This document shows positions 35,268 through 43,292 of a DNA stretch of 43,292 nucleotides, one piece after another. The translations under genes and the position numbers were made by a program. The notes below the pieces were generated by a model. The model was not told the DNA's origin, ran no database searches, and was given only the letters and a program-made list of their open reading frames with translations. The DNA lies in assembly GCA_028117185.1 (NCBI GenBank), contig JAOHHD010000012.1, positions 1-43,292 on the forward strand. Direction: 5' to 3'. Numbering within the stretch: the first letter of the stretch is position 1; each line of letters opens with the position of its first letter. The stretch comes from Luminiphilus sp. (GTDB lineage Bacteria; Pseudomonadota; Gammaproteobacteria; Pseudomonadales; Halieaceae).

Positions 35268-36668
35268 ATGAGTGACGAAAAATCAAAAACCGAACAGGCG
35301 CTATGGGGCGGACGATTTCGCGAGCCGACCGATCAGTTTGTTCAGCGATTTACTGCCTCAGAGGCATTCGATCGACAGCTGGCAAGTTATGACATTGCCG
35401 GGTCGCGTGCGCACGCCAGTATGTTGGAGGCCGTTGGCGTGCTGACAGCCGCTGAGAATAACGCGATACAAGAAGGACTGGCGCGGGTGCTGGCCGAAAT
35501 CGAAGCGGGTGCGTTTGAGTGGTCCGTTGAGCGCGAAGACGTTCATATGAATATCGAGGCACGCTTGACCGAGTTAATTGGCGACGTCGGCAAAAAATTA
35601 CACACGGGGCGTTCCCGTAATGATCAAGTGGCGACCGACCTCAGACTCTATCTACGCACTGAAATCGACGTCATTTGTGAACAACTCACCCGTCTCCAAT
35701 CCGGCATTGTGGAGCTGGCACAACAGCATACAGAGACGGTTATGCCAGGCTTCACCCACCTGCAAGTGGCGCAACCTGTCACGTTTGGCCACCACCTCAT
35801 GGCGTGGTATGAAATGCTGGATCGTGACTACGGCCGGCTACAGGACTGCCGACAGCGGTTGAATCAATCACCACTCGGTGCGGCTGCATTAGCAGGCACC
35901 ACCTTTCCGATTGATAGGGAGCAGACAGCGGCAGCATTGGGCTTTGCAGGGCCCACAAACAACTCACTCGACAGCGTCGCCGATCGAGACTTTGCTATCG
36001 AGTTCTGCGCGGCTGCGGCACTGATACTCAACCACCTGTCGAGAATGTCCGAAGAGCTTATTTTGTGGACTTCTGCCCAGTTCGGCTTTATCAGTCTACC
36101 GGACCGTTTCTGTACCGGATCATCGATCATGCCGCAGAAAAAGAATCCTGATGTGCCTGAGCTCGTACGCGGTAAATCGGGACGAACCACTGGCAATCTC
36201 GTTGCATTACTGACGCTGATGAAAGCGCAACCCCTTGCCTACAACAAAGACAATCAGGAAGATAAAGAGGCGTTATTTGACAGCGTCAACACGCTCAACG
36301 ACTGCCTCAACGCTTTTGCGGATATGGTGCCTGCTATCGAAGCGCATCCAGAGGCAATGCGTCATGCGGCGCTAAAGGGCTTTGCTACGGCGACTGATCT
36401 GGCTGATTACCTTGTGCGTGCCGGTGTGGCTTTTCGCGATGCCCATGAGGTGGTCGGCAAAGCGGTTGCTCACTGCATTGAAAAGGAGTGCGATCTGGCA
36501 GCGTTATCGCTCGAGACTTTGCAAACATTCCACTCTGATATCGAACAAGATGTCTATGAGGTCCTCACACTGGACGGCTCGGTAGCAGCCCGAGACCATG
36601 TGGGAGGCACTGCTCCAAAGCAAGTGCGGGCCGCGATCGAATTGGCGCAAACGAAGCTGAATCGCTAG
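35268..36668 (+). CDS. argH: Argininosuccinate lyase
   Basis: A 466-residue enzyme of the fumarase/aspartase superfamily. The signature [12 protein letters not shown] lies at residues 284-295 and carries the catalytic Ser on a mobile loop; TGRSRNDQ (113-120) and [10 protein letters not shown] (161-170) are the other conserved blocks. It cleaves argininosuccinate to arginine and fumarate, the last step of arginine synthesis. No clear Shine-Dalgarno sequence precedes the ATG. Adjacency to the hem operon is widespread in gammaproteobacteria. Confidence 0.97.
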   Translation: MSDEKSKTEQALWGGRFREPTDQFVQRFTASEAFDRQLASYDIAGSRAHASMLEAVGVLTAAENNAIQEGLARVLAEIEAGAFEWSVEREDVHMNIEARLTELIGDVGKKLHTGRSRNDQVATDLRLYLRTEIDVICEQLTRLQSGIVELAQQHTETVMPGFTHLQVAQPVTFGHHLMAWYEMLDRDYGRLQDCRQRLNQSPLGAAALAGTTFPIDREQTAAALGFAGPTNNSLDSVADRDFAIEFCAAAALILNHLSRMSEELILWTSAQFGFISLPDRFCTGSSIMPQKKNPDVPELVRGKSGRTTGNLVALLTLMKAQPLAYNKDNQEDKEALFDSVNTLNDCLNAFADMVPAIEAHPEAMRHAALKGFATATDLADYLVRAGVAFRDAHEVVGKAVAHCIEKECDLAALSLETLQTFHSDIEQDVYEVLTLDGSVAARDHVGGTAPKQVRAAIELAQTKLNR

Positions 36669-36829
36669 AAGTTCGCGACATCGCACCACCGGCGCGTCGC
36701 CCAAACACCCGATACGCTGTCAGTCAATGTTATCCCGTGACTGGGTTGCTCGCAGCGGTGTTGAAGCTCATTCAGCCGATAGCGGCTGTATCGGCGCTAC
36801 GCGCGACGCAATAGCGATTGTTATTGGGC

Positions 36830-36860
36830 GCCGCCAGCGGCCAAAGCGCCTGCTGGCGGC
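36830..36860. repeat. 9-bp perfect inverted repeat between argH and cyaY
   Basis: GCCGCCAGC (36830-36838) and GCTGGCGGC (36852-36860) form a 9-bp stem with a 13-nt loop. No T-run follows on either strand. The 240-nt gap between these convergent genes also contains AGCCG/CGGCT near 36780 and a 27-codon hydrophobic reading on the minus strand (36904 to 36821). Confidence 0.5.
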
Positions 36861-36908
36861 ATCAGTAAAGCGCCGCTGAGCAGGCTCAGGTTTCGAGTGA
36901 GCACAAGC

Positions 36909-37226
36909 CTACCAGTCGAGCGTAAGGCCAACGTGCTGTACTAACTCTTCCGCCAGCACCTGATGAAAAGCGTCGCCGGTTTTCGTATCGCGCCATATTT
37001 CCTGAGCGTCGTCCCACCGGTAATGAAAACCACCTCCCGGCGTTGCTAACCAGAGCTGCTCAGTGGGCGGCTGCCGACTGAAAACAAACACCACGCCATT
37101 GCCGAAGGTCACATTAATAACGCCCTCGGCGGTGCGAATATCGAGATCATCGGGGAGCTCCTCTAGTACGGTTTCCACCTGCTCAAAAATAGCTTCGATG
37201 CGTTCGAAGTACGTATTACCTGCCAT
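36909..37226 (-). CDS. cyaY: Iron donor protein CyaY (bacterial frataxin)
   Basis: A 105-residue frataxin homologue. The N-terminal acidic helix contains EQVETVLEELPDDLDI, which supplies iron-binding residues. The beta-sheet motifs GVINVTFGNG, VFVFSRQPPTEQLWLATPGGGFHYRW and the C-terminal W are intact. It modulates IscS-dependent iron-sulphur assembly and binds iron. An AAGGA site precedes the ATG at 37226. Divergent from lptM-lysA, a typical gammaproteobacterial arrangement. Confidence 0.95.
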   Translation of the reverse strand: MAGNTYFERIEAIFEQVETVLEELPDDLDIRTAEGVINVTFGNGVVFVFSRQPPTEQLWLATPGGGFHYRWDDAQEIWRDTKTGDAFHQVLAEELVQHVGLTLDW

Positions 37227-37306
37227 GTGTCGATTCCTTATGCCGTCATTGCACGACTATTACCCTTCGGCATTATCGCCATCGGTCGATGAGCACTTTC
37301 ACTCGC

Positions 37307-37315
37307 TGTTATACT
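37307..37315 (+). promoter_or_regulatory. Extended -10 promoter of the lptM-lysA-dapF operon
   Basis: TGTTATACT is a strong extended -10 (TG, one base, TATACT at 37310-37315). It would start transcription at about 37322, 17 nt before the lptM GTG. No -35 is needed with an extended -10 and none stands out. Confidence 0.5.
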
Positions 37316-37338
37316 GTGCGTTTTATCGAGGTCAAATT

Positions 37339-37443
37339 GTGAAGGCCACTATTATCGCACTGATATTAATCTGTGCCGCGGGCTGTGGACAGCAGGGACC
37401 TCTGCGCCCCGCCGATCCAGAAGCCGCTGAGACGACGGCCTGA
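37339..37443 (+). CDS. lptM: LPS-assembly lipoprotein LptM (YifL)
   Basis: A 34-residue lipoprotein. GTG start with GAGG 7 nt upstream. The hydrophobic signal ATIIALILICAAG leads to a lipobox ending AAGC (acylated Cys16), followed by the conserved GQQGPLRPAD. This pattern and its position before lysA match LptM, which binds the LptDE translocon and assists its disulphide maturation (established for E. coli). Its stop TGA shares a base with the lysA ATG, so lysA translation is coupled. It is short enough to be missed by gene callers. Confidence 0.88.
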   Translation: MKATIIALILICAAGCGQQGPLRPADPEAAETTA

Positions 37444-38699
37444 TGGCTACCTTTTCGCGACATAATGACATCTTGCACTGTGAGAATGTTTCGCTTGAGG
37501 CGATTGCCGCAACCTATGGCACCCCCACTTACCTCTATTCTCGCTCAGCAATCGAAACGGCGTTCCTAGCGTATCAATCGGCGCTATCCGATATCCCCCA
37601 CCTCATTTGCTATGCAGTAAAAGCCAATTCTAATCTTGCCATACTCAATGTTTTGGCGCAGTTAGGCGCAGGATTTGATGTGGTGAGCATTGGCGAGCTA
37701 GAGCGAGTCGTCGCAGCAGGGGGTGATCCCGGCAAGGTCGTTTTCTCCGGCGTTGGCAAGACAACCGCTGAGATGCAGCGTGCGCTCGACCTAAAAATCA
37801 GATGCTTCAATATTGAATCTGAGGCAGAACTCTTATCCCTAGCCAACCTCGCCAGCGGCGCCGGTTGCGTTGCGCCCATCTCTATTCGGGTGAATCCCGA
37901 CGTCGATGCCGGCACTCATCCTTATATTTCTACCGGCTTGCGCGAAAATAAGTTTGGTGTCGATGTTGCGCTCGCGCGCCAGCTCTATCAAATCGCCGAT
38001 GCGCATACAGCACTGAATCCTGTGGGAGTGGACTGCCATATCGGGAGTCAAATAGAGGAGGTTGCCCCTTTTGTCCAATCGCTAGAGTGCCTACTTGATC
38101 TCATTCATGATTTACGCACGCTAGGCATCCGGCTCCAACATATCGATCTAGGGGGCGGATTAGGGGTCAATTACCGAGCAGAAACCCCTCCTTCTATCCA
38201 TGATTATATTGCGGTCTTGAAAGAGCGGTTACAGGATCAAGGACTAGAATTGGTATTGGAACCCGGTCGCTCCATCGTGGCTGAGGCTGGCGCACTCATC
38301 ACTGAGGTTCTCTACCTGAAGCCTACGCCCGATAAACAGTTTGCGATCGTTGACGCTGCGATGAACGATTTACTGCGGCCCGCTTTATACAGCGCCTGGC
38401 AGGACATACAACCGGTGACCCTCCAAGACGGTGAACCCCGCGTCTGGGACGTGGTGGGACCGATTTGCGAGACAGGCGACTTTTTAGGGAAAAACAGAGC
38501 GATGGTGCTATCGCAGGGCGACCTCCTCTCTATTATGGGTGCGGGGGCCTATGGCTTTGGTATGGCCTCTAACTACAATAGTCGACCGCGTGCCGCCGAA
38601 GTCATGGTACAAGGGGAGACAATAGACCTTATTGGCAAAAGAGAAAGCCTGTCCGACTTATGGCAGCGAGAAGTGATTCCTTCAGGTGAACAATCGTGA
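37443..38699 (+). CDS. lysA: Diaminopimelate decarboxylase
   Basis: A 418-residue fold-III PLP enzyme converting meso-diaminopimelate to lysine. The PLP lysine is K60 in YAVKANSN, and the phosphate-binding and dimer-site blocks are HIDLGGGLGVNY, EPGRSIVAEAG and GPICETGDFLG. The ATG overlaps the lptM stop by one base, and the stop overlaps the GTG of dapF (GTGA). Lysine is produced here from the DapF product encoded next. Confidence 0.97.
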   Translation: MATFSRHNDILHCENVSLEAIAATYGTPTYLYSRSAIETAFLAYQSALSDIPHLICYAVKANSNLAILNVLAQLGAGFDVVSIGELERVVAAGGDPGKVVFSGVGKTTAEMQRALDLKIRCFNIESEAELLSLANLASGAGCVAPISIRVNPDVDAGTHPYISTGLRENKFGVDVALARQLYQIADAHTALNPVGVDCHIGSQIEEVAPFVQSLECLLDLIHDLRTLGIRLQHIDLGGGLGVNYRAETPPSIHDYIAVLKERLQDQGLELVLEPGRSIVAEAGALITEVLYLKPTPDKQFAIVDAAMNDLLRPALYSAWQDIQPVTLQDGEPRVWDVVGPICETGDFLGKNRAMVLSQGDLLSIMGAGAYGFGMASNYNSRPRAAEVMVQGETIDLIGKRESLSDLWQREVIPSGEQS

Positions 38700-39535
38700 A
38701 GCTTGCCTTTACGAAAATGCAGGGTGCCGGAAATGACTTTGTTGTTATTGACGGCGTGACGCAGTCTGTCGAACTCAATACCGCGCAGCTAAAGCGCATT
38801 GCCGATCGTCACCGCGGTATTGGTTGCGATCAGGTTCTCGTTATTACGCCTCCCGATGATCCTGATGCAGACTTTCGCTATACCATTTTCAATGCAGATG
38901 GCTCACGTGCTGGGCAATGTGGAAACGGCGCTCGCTGTGTCGGCCGCTTTCTCAGAGAACAGCGGCTCACGCGCAAGCGAGAAGTCTTACTAATCACTGA
39001 CGGTGAGCCGATCTTACTCTCTATCAGCGAAGACAATCGTGTCCTCGCCGGGCTCGCGCCTCCCCGTTTTCTCCCCGCCGAGATTCCCTTCTCTGCCGCA
39101 GCGGTTGCGCAGCAATACACAATTGACGTGCAAGGTCAGCAACTTTCTGTTGGCGCCGTCTCAATGGGCAACCCTCACGTGGTGTTAATGGTTGATGACT
39201 GCCGGGGAGCGCCCGTCAACAAGTTAGGACCGCTGCTGGAGTGTCATGCCGACTTCCCTGAGAAAGCCAATGTCGGCTTTATGCAGATTGTGTCGCGTGA
39301 CGAGATACAGCTGCGCGTATTTGAACGAGGTGTGGGTGAGACAGAGGCCTGTGGATCGGGGGCTTGCGCCGCCGTCGCGCACGGCGTGCAACTGGGTCTT
39401 TTAGCGCCAGACGTGGCAGTGCATCTACCCGGCGGCAAGCTCACCGTTTCTTGGCAAGGCGCTCAAGAGCGGGTTTGGCTAGGAGGTCCCGCAACGACGG
39501 TTTTCAATGGCACGATATCTCTGCGCAACGGATGA
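38696..39535 (+). CDS. dapF: Diaminopimelate epimerase
   Basis: A 279-residue cofactor-independent racemase interconverting LL- and meso-diaminopimelate. The two catalytic cysteines lie in AGQCGNGARC (Cys75) and EACGSGACAA (near residue 222). The N-terminal FTKMQGAGNDFVVID is the family signature. The start is a GTG overlapping the lysA stop. The product feeds lysA and peptidoglycan synthesis. Confidence 0.97.
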   Translation: MKLAFTKMQGAGNDFVVIDGVTQSVELNTAQLKRIADRHRGIGCDQVLVITPPDDPDADFRYTIFNADGSRAGQCGNGARCVGRFLREQRLTRKREVLLITDGEPILLSISEDNRVLAGLAPPRFLPAEIPFSAAAVAQQYTIDVQGQQLSVGAVSMGNPHVVLMVDDCRGAPVNKLGPLLECHADFPEKANVGFMQIVSRDEIQLRVFERGVGETEACGSGACAAVAHGVQLGLLAPDVAVHLPGGKLTVSWQGAQERVWLGGPATTVFNGTISLRNG

Positions 39536-39586
39536 CACTGAAAAGTACAATCCCACAGGACCCTACAGACAATAAAAGTGATGGCT

Positions 39587-39594
39587 AAAAAAAA
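39587..39594 (+). repeat. Run of eight A at the DUF484 start
   Basis: An A8 run ends at the first base of the DUF484 ATG. An upstream ATG at 39581 (reading MAKKNETR then stop) is out of frame by one base. Loss of one A, or slippage, would fuse it in frame to DUF484. Confidence 0.6.
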
Positions 39595-40214
39595 TGAAAC
39601 CAGATGATGTCGAAGCTTTCTTGAGAGCCCACCCCGATTTTTTGCAAGATAGGCCGGCCTTATTAGCAGCGCTGAACCTGCCGCATGGCGGTCAGGGTGC
39701 GGTATCGCTGGTGGAGCGACAGGTGACGATTTTACGAGAGCGCACTATTACATCACGGCAAAAACTCGCCGAGCTGTCGGATATTGGTAAAGAAAATGAC
39801 CGGCTACTCCAGGCCACTCGAGATACTATTTTGGCACTACTATCGGCCGATACAAAAACTGATATTGAGACTATTTGGGAGCAGCAGGTCCTCAACACTT
39901 TTGCTGCGGAGCTTGGCACACTCGTGTGGTTTGACTCTGACGAGCAGGACGACCCACGGCAATCTGTCGCTCAAAAATTATTAGCGGGGAGCGATACTAT
40001 TTCGGGCGTCCTGCGCCCCGAGGAGATGGCAGCTCTTTTTCCGTCGGTTGCTTGCGAGGGTTCTGTTGCCATGTCTTGCATTCGCCGGCAACAAGGTGTC
40101 GTAGGCGTTATTGTTGTTGGCGCCACCGATACCCAGCGATATCAGGCAGAGGATGGAACGCTTTTCCTTGATTACCTCGCCGAAGTAATCGGGCAGCTCC
40201 CCCTGTGGTCATAA
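39594..40214 (+). CDS. DUF484 family protein
   Basis: A 206-residue protein starting KPDDVEAFLRAHPDFLQDRPALL, the family hallmark, followed by a coiled-coil segment VERQVTILRERTITSRQKLAELSDIG-like region and a GAF-like C-terminal domain. Its function is unknown. In E. coli relatives it lies between dapF and xerC. Here xerC is absent and a HAD phosphatase follows instead. There is no clear Shine-Dalgarno sequence; an A8 run precedes the ATG. Confidence 0.87.
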   Translation: MKPDDVEAFLRAHPDFLQDRPALLAALNLPHGGQGAVSLVERQVTILRERTITSRQKLAELSDIGKENDRLLQATRDTILALLSADTKTDIETIWEQQVLNTFAAELGTLVWFDSDEQDDPRQSVAQKLLAGSDTISGVLRPEEMAALFPSVACEGSVAMSCIRRQQGVVGVIVVGATDTQRYQAEDGTLFLDYLAEVIGQLPLWS

Positions 40215-40263
40215 GGCGTGCTGTGCGGATGCCCCATACCGTGACCCCATCAGCGCCGGCTTG

Positions 40264-40977
40264 ATGACCGCGTCCGTCCGCCTCATCACCTTCGACCTTG
40301 ACGACACGCTGTGGGACGTCAAACCTGCTTTGATAGCAGCTGATGCAGCCCAGTGGCGGTACCTGACCGAGCGTTTTCCCAATGTACCCCTCCGTGAGCT
40401 AGCAGACCAACAAGCGCCCACCCTGCGCGCCCAGATACTGGCCGAGCAACCCACACTCGCCCACCATATCAGCCAATTCCGTGAGGCTTTTATCTATCGA
40501 TTACTGCTTTGTAGTGGCCGGTCTACAACAGCAGCTGCCGAGGCCGCTGCTGAGGCTTTCTCGGCCTTTTACGCCGAGCGGCATAAAGTGGCGCTATTCG
40601 AGGATGCCACCACGACGCTCCGCGCCTTGAGCCGAGACTATCTGCTCGGCGCACTGACCAATGGCAATGCTGACGTCCGAAAAACCCCCATTGCGAGCTA
40701 CTTTACCTACGCTTGGCGTGCGGAGGAGTTTGGTATGAGCAAACCCGATACTGCGCTCTTTCACAGCGTATTCGAGCAGGCGGGGGTCGCTGCCCACGAA
40801 GTCATCCACGTGGGAGATTGCCATCATAATGATGTAGCAGGGGCTGTAACAGCGGGGGCTCAGGCAGTTTGGTTCAACCCTGGTGGCGAACCCAGCGACA
40901 TAGCGAATGCAACGATCACACGCCTAGCCGATTTGCCGAATGCGATTGAGGCGCTGGTCAGCGCGAAGCCATCCTAG
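40264..40977 (+). CDS. HAD-family hydrolase, YigB-like
   Basis: A 237-residue haloacid dehalogenase superfamily phosphatase. The nucleophile motif is FDLDDTLWD with Asp11 and Asp13. Motif II is LGALTNGNAD, and motif IV is HVGDCHHNDVAGA. In E. coli YigB this fold dephosphorylates FMN in riboflavin synthesis (family knowledge); the substrate here is inferred. It is the last gene of the lptM-lysA-dapF-DUF484 direction, starting 49 nt after DUF484, and is convergent with a P-II gene 10 nt away. ATG 40264 is preferred to a TTG just before it. Confidence 0.88.
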   Translation: MTASVRLITFDLDDTLWDVKPALIAADAAQWRYLTERFPNVPLRELADQQAPTLRAQILAEQPTLAHHISQFREAFIYRLLLCSGRSTTAAAEAAAEAFSAFYAERHKVALFEDATTTLRALSRDYLLGALTNGNADVRKTPIASYFTYAWRAEEFGMSKPDTALFHSVFEQAGVAAHEVIHVGDCHHNDVAGAVTAGAQAVWFNPGGEPSDIANATITRLADLPNAIEALVSAKPS

Positions 40978-40987
40978 GGCCAGTTAG

Positions 40988-41335
<348 letters not shown>

Positions 41336-41466
41336 TCAGTAAGGAGAACAGATATTATGATGCCCCGAGCAGTTTTCGCAATGCCTAAGGAGCGGAATAA
41401 GAGTCTCACCCCCATATTGGCTAGTGGTAGGGGCTCAAGGCTTTCTAAAACGACCGATCAACTCCC

Positions 41467-41490
41467 AAAAAAAAGGGCTCCGAAGAGCCC
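41467..41490 (-). terminator. Intrinsic terminator of amtB
   Basis: On the reverse strand a perfect 6-bp stem GGGCTC/GAGCCC with a TTCG tetraloop is followed by eight T, 25 nt after the amtB stop. It separates glnK-amtB from the second P-II gene. Confidence 0.93.
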
Positions 41491-41515
41491 AAGCTGTCAT
41501 GAGAGGACAGGGAAA

Positions 41516-42751
41516 TCATCGATTAGCGGCAAACTCTGGATAGGCCTCCATGCCACATTCGCTCAAATCGGAACCTTCGTACTCTTCTTCTTCAGAGACA
41601 CGCAGCCCCATCACTAACTTGATAACAAAGAAGGCGACCAAGGAGGCGCCAAATACCCAACCGAAAATAGTCAGCGCGCCAATAATCTGGCCCGAGAAAC
41701 TGGCGCCATCATTGGTCAGTGGGACGAGCAAGAGGCCAAGTAGACCGACGACACCGTGGACCGATATCGCGCCCACCGGATCATCGATTTTCAACTTGTC
41801 CAAGGTGGTGATTGAAAAGACCACCAGCGCGCCCCCGACGGCACCAAAAATGCTCGCCTGCAATGCAGAAGGGGTATCAGGACCGGCGGTAATCGCCACT
41901 AAACCTGCTAAACAACCGTTCAGTGCCATCGTTAAATCAGCTTTGCCGAACAGCATCTTCGCCACCAACAGCGCTGCAATGCAGCCTCCGGCTGCGGCAA
42001 GATTAGTGTTCATGAAGACCACTGCAACTGCATTAGCACTATCAACCGAGGCGGTAGCCAGTACCGAGCCGCCGTTGAAACCGAACCAACCTAACCACAG
42101 GATGAACGTGCCTAATGTCGCCAAGGGTAAGTTGGCGCCGGGAATCGCGTTCACTTCACCGTTAGGACCATACTTACCTTTACGAGCACCCACTAGTACG
42201 ACGCCTGCCAATGCTGCTGCCGCACCCGCCATGTGGACAATGCCACTGCCTGCGAAGTCGAGGAAACCTAAGTCGCCCAGCGTGTACAACCCAAACACAG
42301 GATTACCGCCCCAGGTCCAACTGCCTTCCATCGGATAAATGAAGCCCGTCATCACAACGGCGAAGGCCAAAAAGGCGAATAGCTTCATCCGCTCGGCGAC
42401 CGCGCCAGATACAATGGACATCGCGGTTGCCACAAAGACCACCTGGAAAAAGAAGTCCGCAGAGGGAGCATAAGTAGCAGAGTCCTCACCCTCGGTGACG
42501 CCTGACCCGGTAATCGTACTCAATAACACATCACCGCCGTACATGATGCTGTAGCCGCACACCATGTACATGAGACAGGCGACGGCAAACAAACTGACGT
42601 TTTTCGTTAAAATTTCGACCGTATTTTTACTTCGGACCAGTCCTGCCTCGAGCATGGCAAAGCCGGCAGCCATCCACATGACCAGGGCGCCGCACACGAG
42701 AAAGTAGAACGTGTCCAGCGCGTACTGCAACTGAAAAATTTCGTTTTCCAT
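41516..42751 (-). CDS. amtB: Ammonium transporter AmtB
   Basis: A 411-residue polytopic channel with about eleven transmembrane segments. The pore twin histidines lie in GSGIVHMAGAAAALAG and SVHGVVGLLGLL. The cytoplasmic C-terminal tail has DLSECGMEAYPEF, corresponding to the conserved region that contacts GlnK, with Cys where many homologues have His. ATG 42751 was chosen because TTGGAG lies 9 nt upstream; the upstream TTG at 42766 is part of that site. It moves ammonium and is blocked by the GlnK made from the gene 24 nt upstream. Confidence 0.95.
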   Translation of the reverse strand: MENEIFQLQYALDTFYFLVCGALVMWMAAGFAMLEAGLVRSKNTVEILTKNVSLFAVACLMYMVCGYSIMYGGDVLLSTITGSGVTEGEDSATYAPSADFFFQVVFVATAMSIVSGAVAERMKLFAFLAFAVVMTGFIYPMEGSWTWGGNPVFGLYTLGDLGFLDFAGSGIVHMAGAAAALAGVVLVGARKGKYGPNGEVNAIPGANLPLATLGTFILWLGWFGFNGGSVLATASVDSANAVAVVFMNTNLAAAGGCIAALLVAKMLFGKADLTMALNGCLAGLVAITAGPDTPSALQASIFGAVGGALVVFSITTLDKLKIDDPVGAISVHGVVGLLGLLLVPLTNDGASFSGQIIGALTIFGWVFGASLVAFFVIKLVMGLRVSEEEEYEGSDLSECGMEAYPEFAANR

Positions 42752-42775
42752 GACAATGTTCTCCAAAACTCAGAT

Positions 42776-43156
<381 letters not shown>

Positions 43157-43292
43157 TTATAGGCTCTTAGCCATTCCAAAAATGAGCGCCGCATCGCACC
43201 AGTCATAGCCATAGCACTCGTTGTCTTCTAGATCGGTGTCCTCATAAGTCAAGCTCCAGTCGATGCCCTGCCAGGACTTGCTCAGACCCACT
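43157..43292 (-). CDS. TorF-family putative porin, C-terminal fragment
   Basis: The reverse strand carries 44 codons and a stop at 43157-43159. The fragment reads GLSKSWQGIDWSLTYEDTD, then a Cys pair around ECYGYDWCDAALIFGM and the terminal AKSL. This matches the last beta-strands of TIGR02001/TorF porins, which have aromatic and hydrophobic residues alternating and end in a strand like FSxSKSL. Such genes are commonly found next to glnK-amtB in gammaproteobacteria (family knowledge). The 5' end lies outside the window. A role in nitrogen-compound uptake through the outer membrane is inferred. Confidence 0.7.
   Translation of the reverse strand, partial: VGLSKSWQGIDWSLTYEDTDLEDNECYGYDWCDAALIFGMAKSL

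Overview
The window is a gene-dense chromosomal segment, about 43 kb, of a heterotrophic gammaproteobacterium. Several conserved neighbourhoods support this placement: trxA-rho-ubiD, hslO-pckA, hemC-hemD-hemX-hemY divergent from argH, cyaY divergent from lptM-lysA-dapF-DUF484-HAD, and a TorF-type porin followed by glnK-amtB. Moderate GC, acyl-CoA dehydrogenase pairs and polyhydroxyalkanoate (PHA)-linked proteins suggest a marine lineage such as Halieaceae/OM60 and relatives. That finer placement is inference. I see no insertion sequence, prophage, CRISPR array, tRNA or rRNA. No gene-free stretch exceeds 300 bases.

Layout. 1-3.7 kb: a partial acyl-CoA dehydrogenase divergent from two paired acyl-CoA dehydrogenases and an SDR oxidoreductase (lipid or steroid-type beta-oxidation). 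3.7-7.4 kb: a minus-strand operon of acyltransferase, dinG and yqcC. 7.5-11 kb: a small membrane protein, rpsT, a PHA granule-associated family protein, hslO and pckA. 11-15.4 kb: an RND efflux permease and its membrane fusion protein. 15.6-17.6 kb: a lysine/alanine-rich phasin, a PhaD-like TetR regulator with a palindromic operator, and a peroxiredoxin. 17.7-22.6 kb: a DASS carboxylate transporter divergent from moaA, which is followed by a MoxR ATPase and a CoxE-type VWA protein. 22.7-27.4 kb: pilU, gshA, a lipoprotein FKBP, a TIGR02444 protein and a GIY-YIG protein. 27.4-31.2 kb: trxA, rho with a long disordered N-terminal extension and a structured leader, then ubiD. 31.2-36.7 kb: the hem operon and argH. 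36.9-41 kb: cyaY and the lptM-lysA-dapF-DUF484-HAD operon, from which xerC is missing. 41-43.3 kb: a P-II gene, amtB, glnK and the 3' end of a TorF-family porin.

How the genes work together. The functions are mostly core ones: haem, lysine/diaminopimelate, arginine, glutathione, ubiquinone and molybdopterin synthesis, nitrogen sensing and gluconeogenesis. The accessory themes are a scattered set of PHA-associated genes (phasin, PhaD-like regulator, granule-region protein), the efflux pump and the MoxR/VWA pair.

The most interesting signals are regulatory. (1) Three genes without Shine-Dalgarno sequences (hslO, the TetR gene and moaA) each have the hexamer TACACT ending 7 or 8 nt before the ATG, which suggests leaderless mRNAs. 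(2) A perfect palindrome lies on the TetR gene's own promoter, and a related 11-mer lies in the phasin/efflux divergent region. (3) A 12-bp long-range stem encloses an inner hairpin in the rho leader. (4) An intrinsic terminator sits with its U-tract directly against the glnK ribosome binding site.
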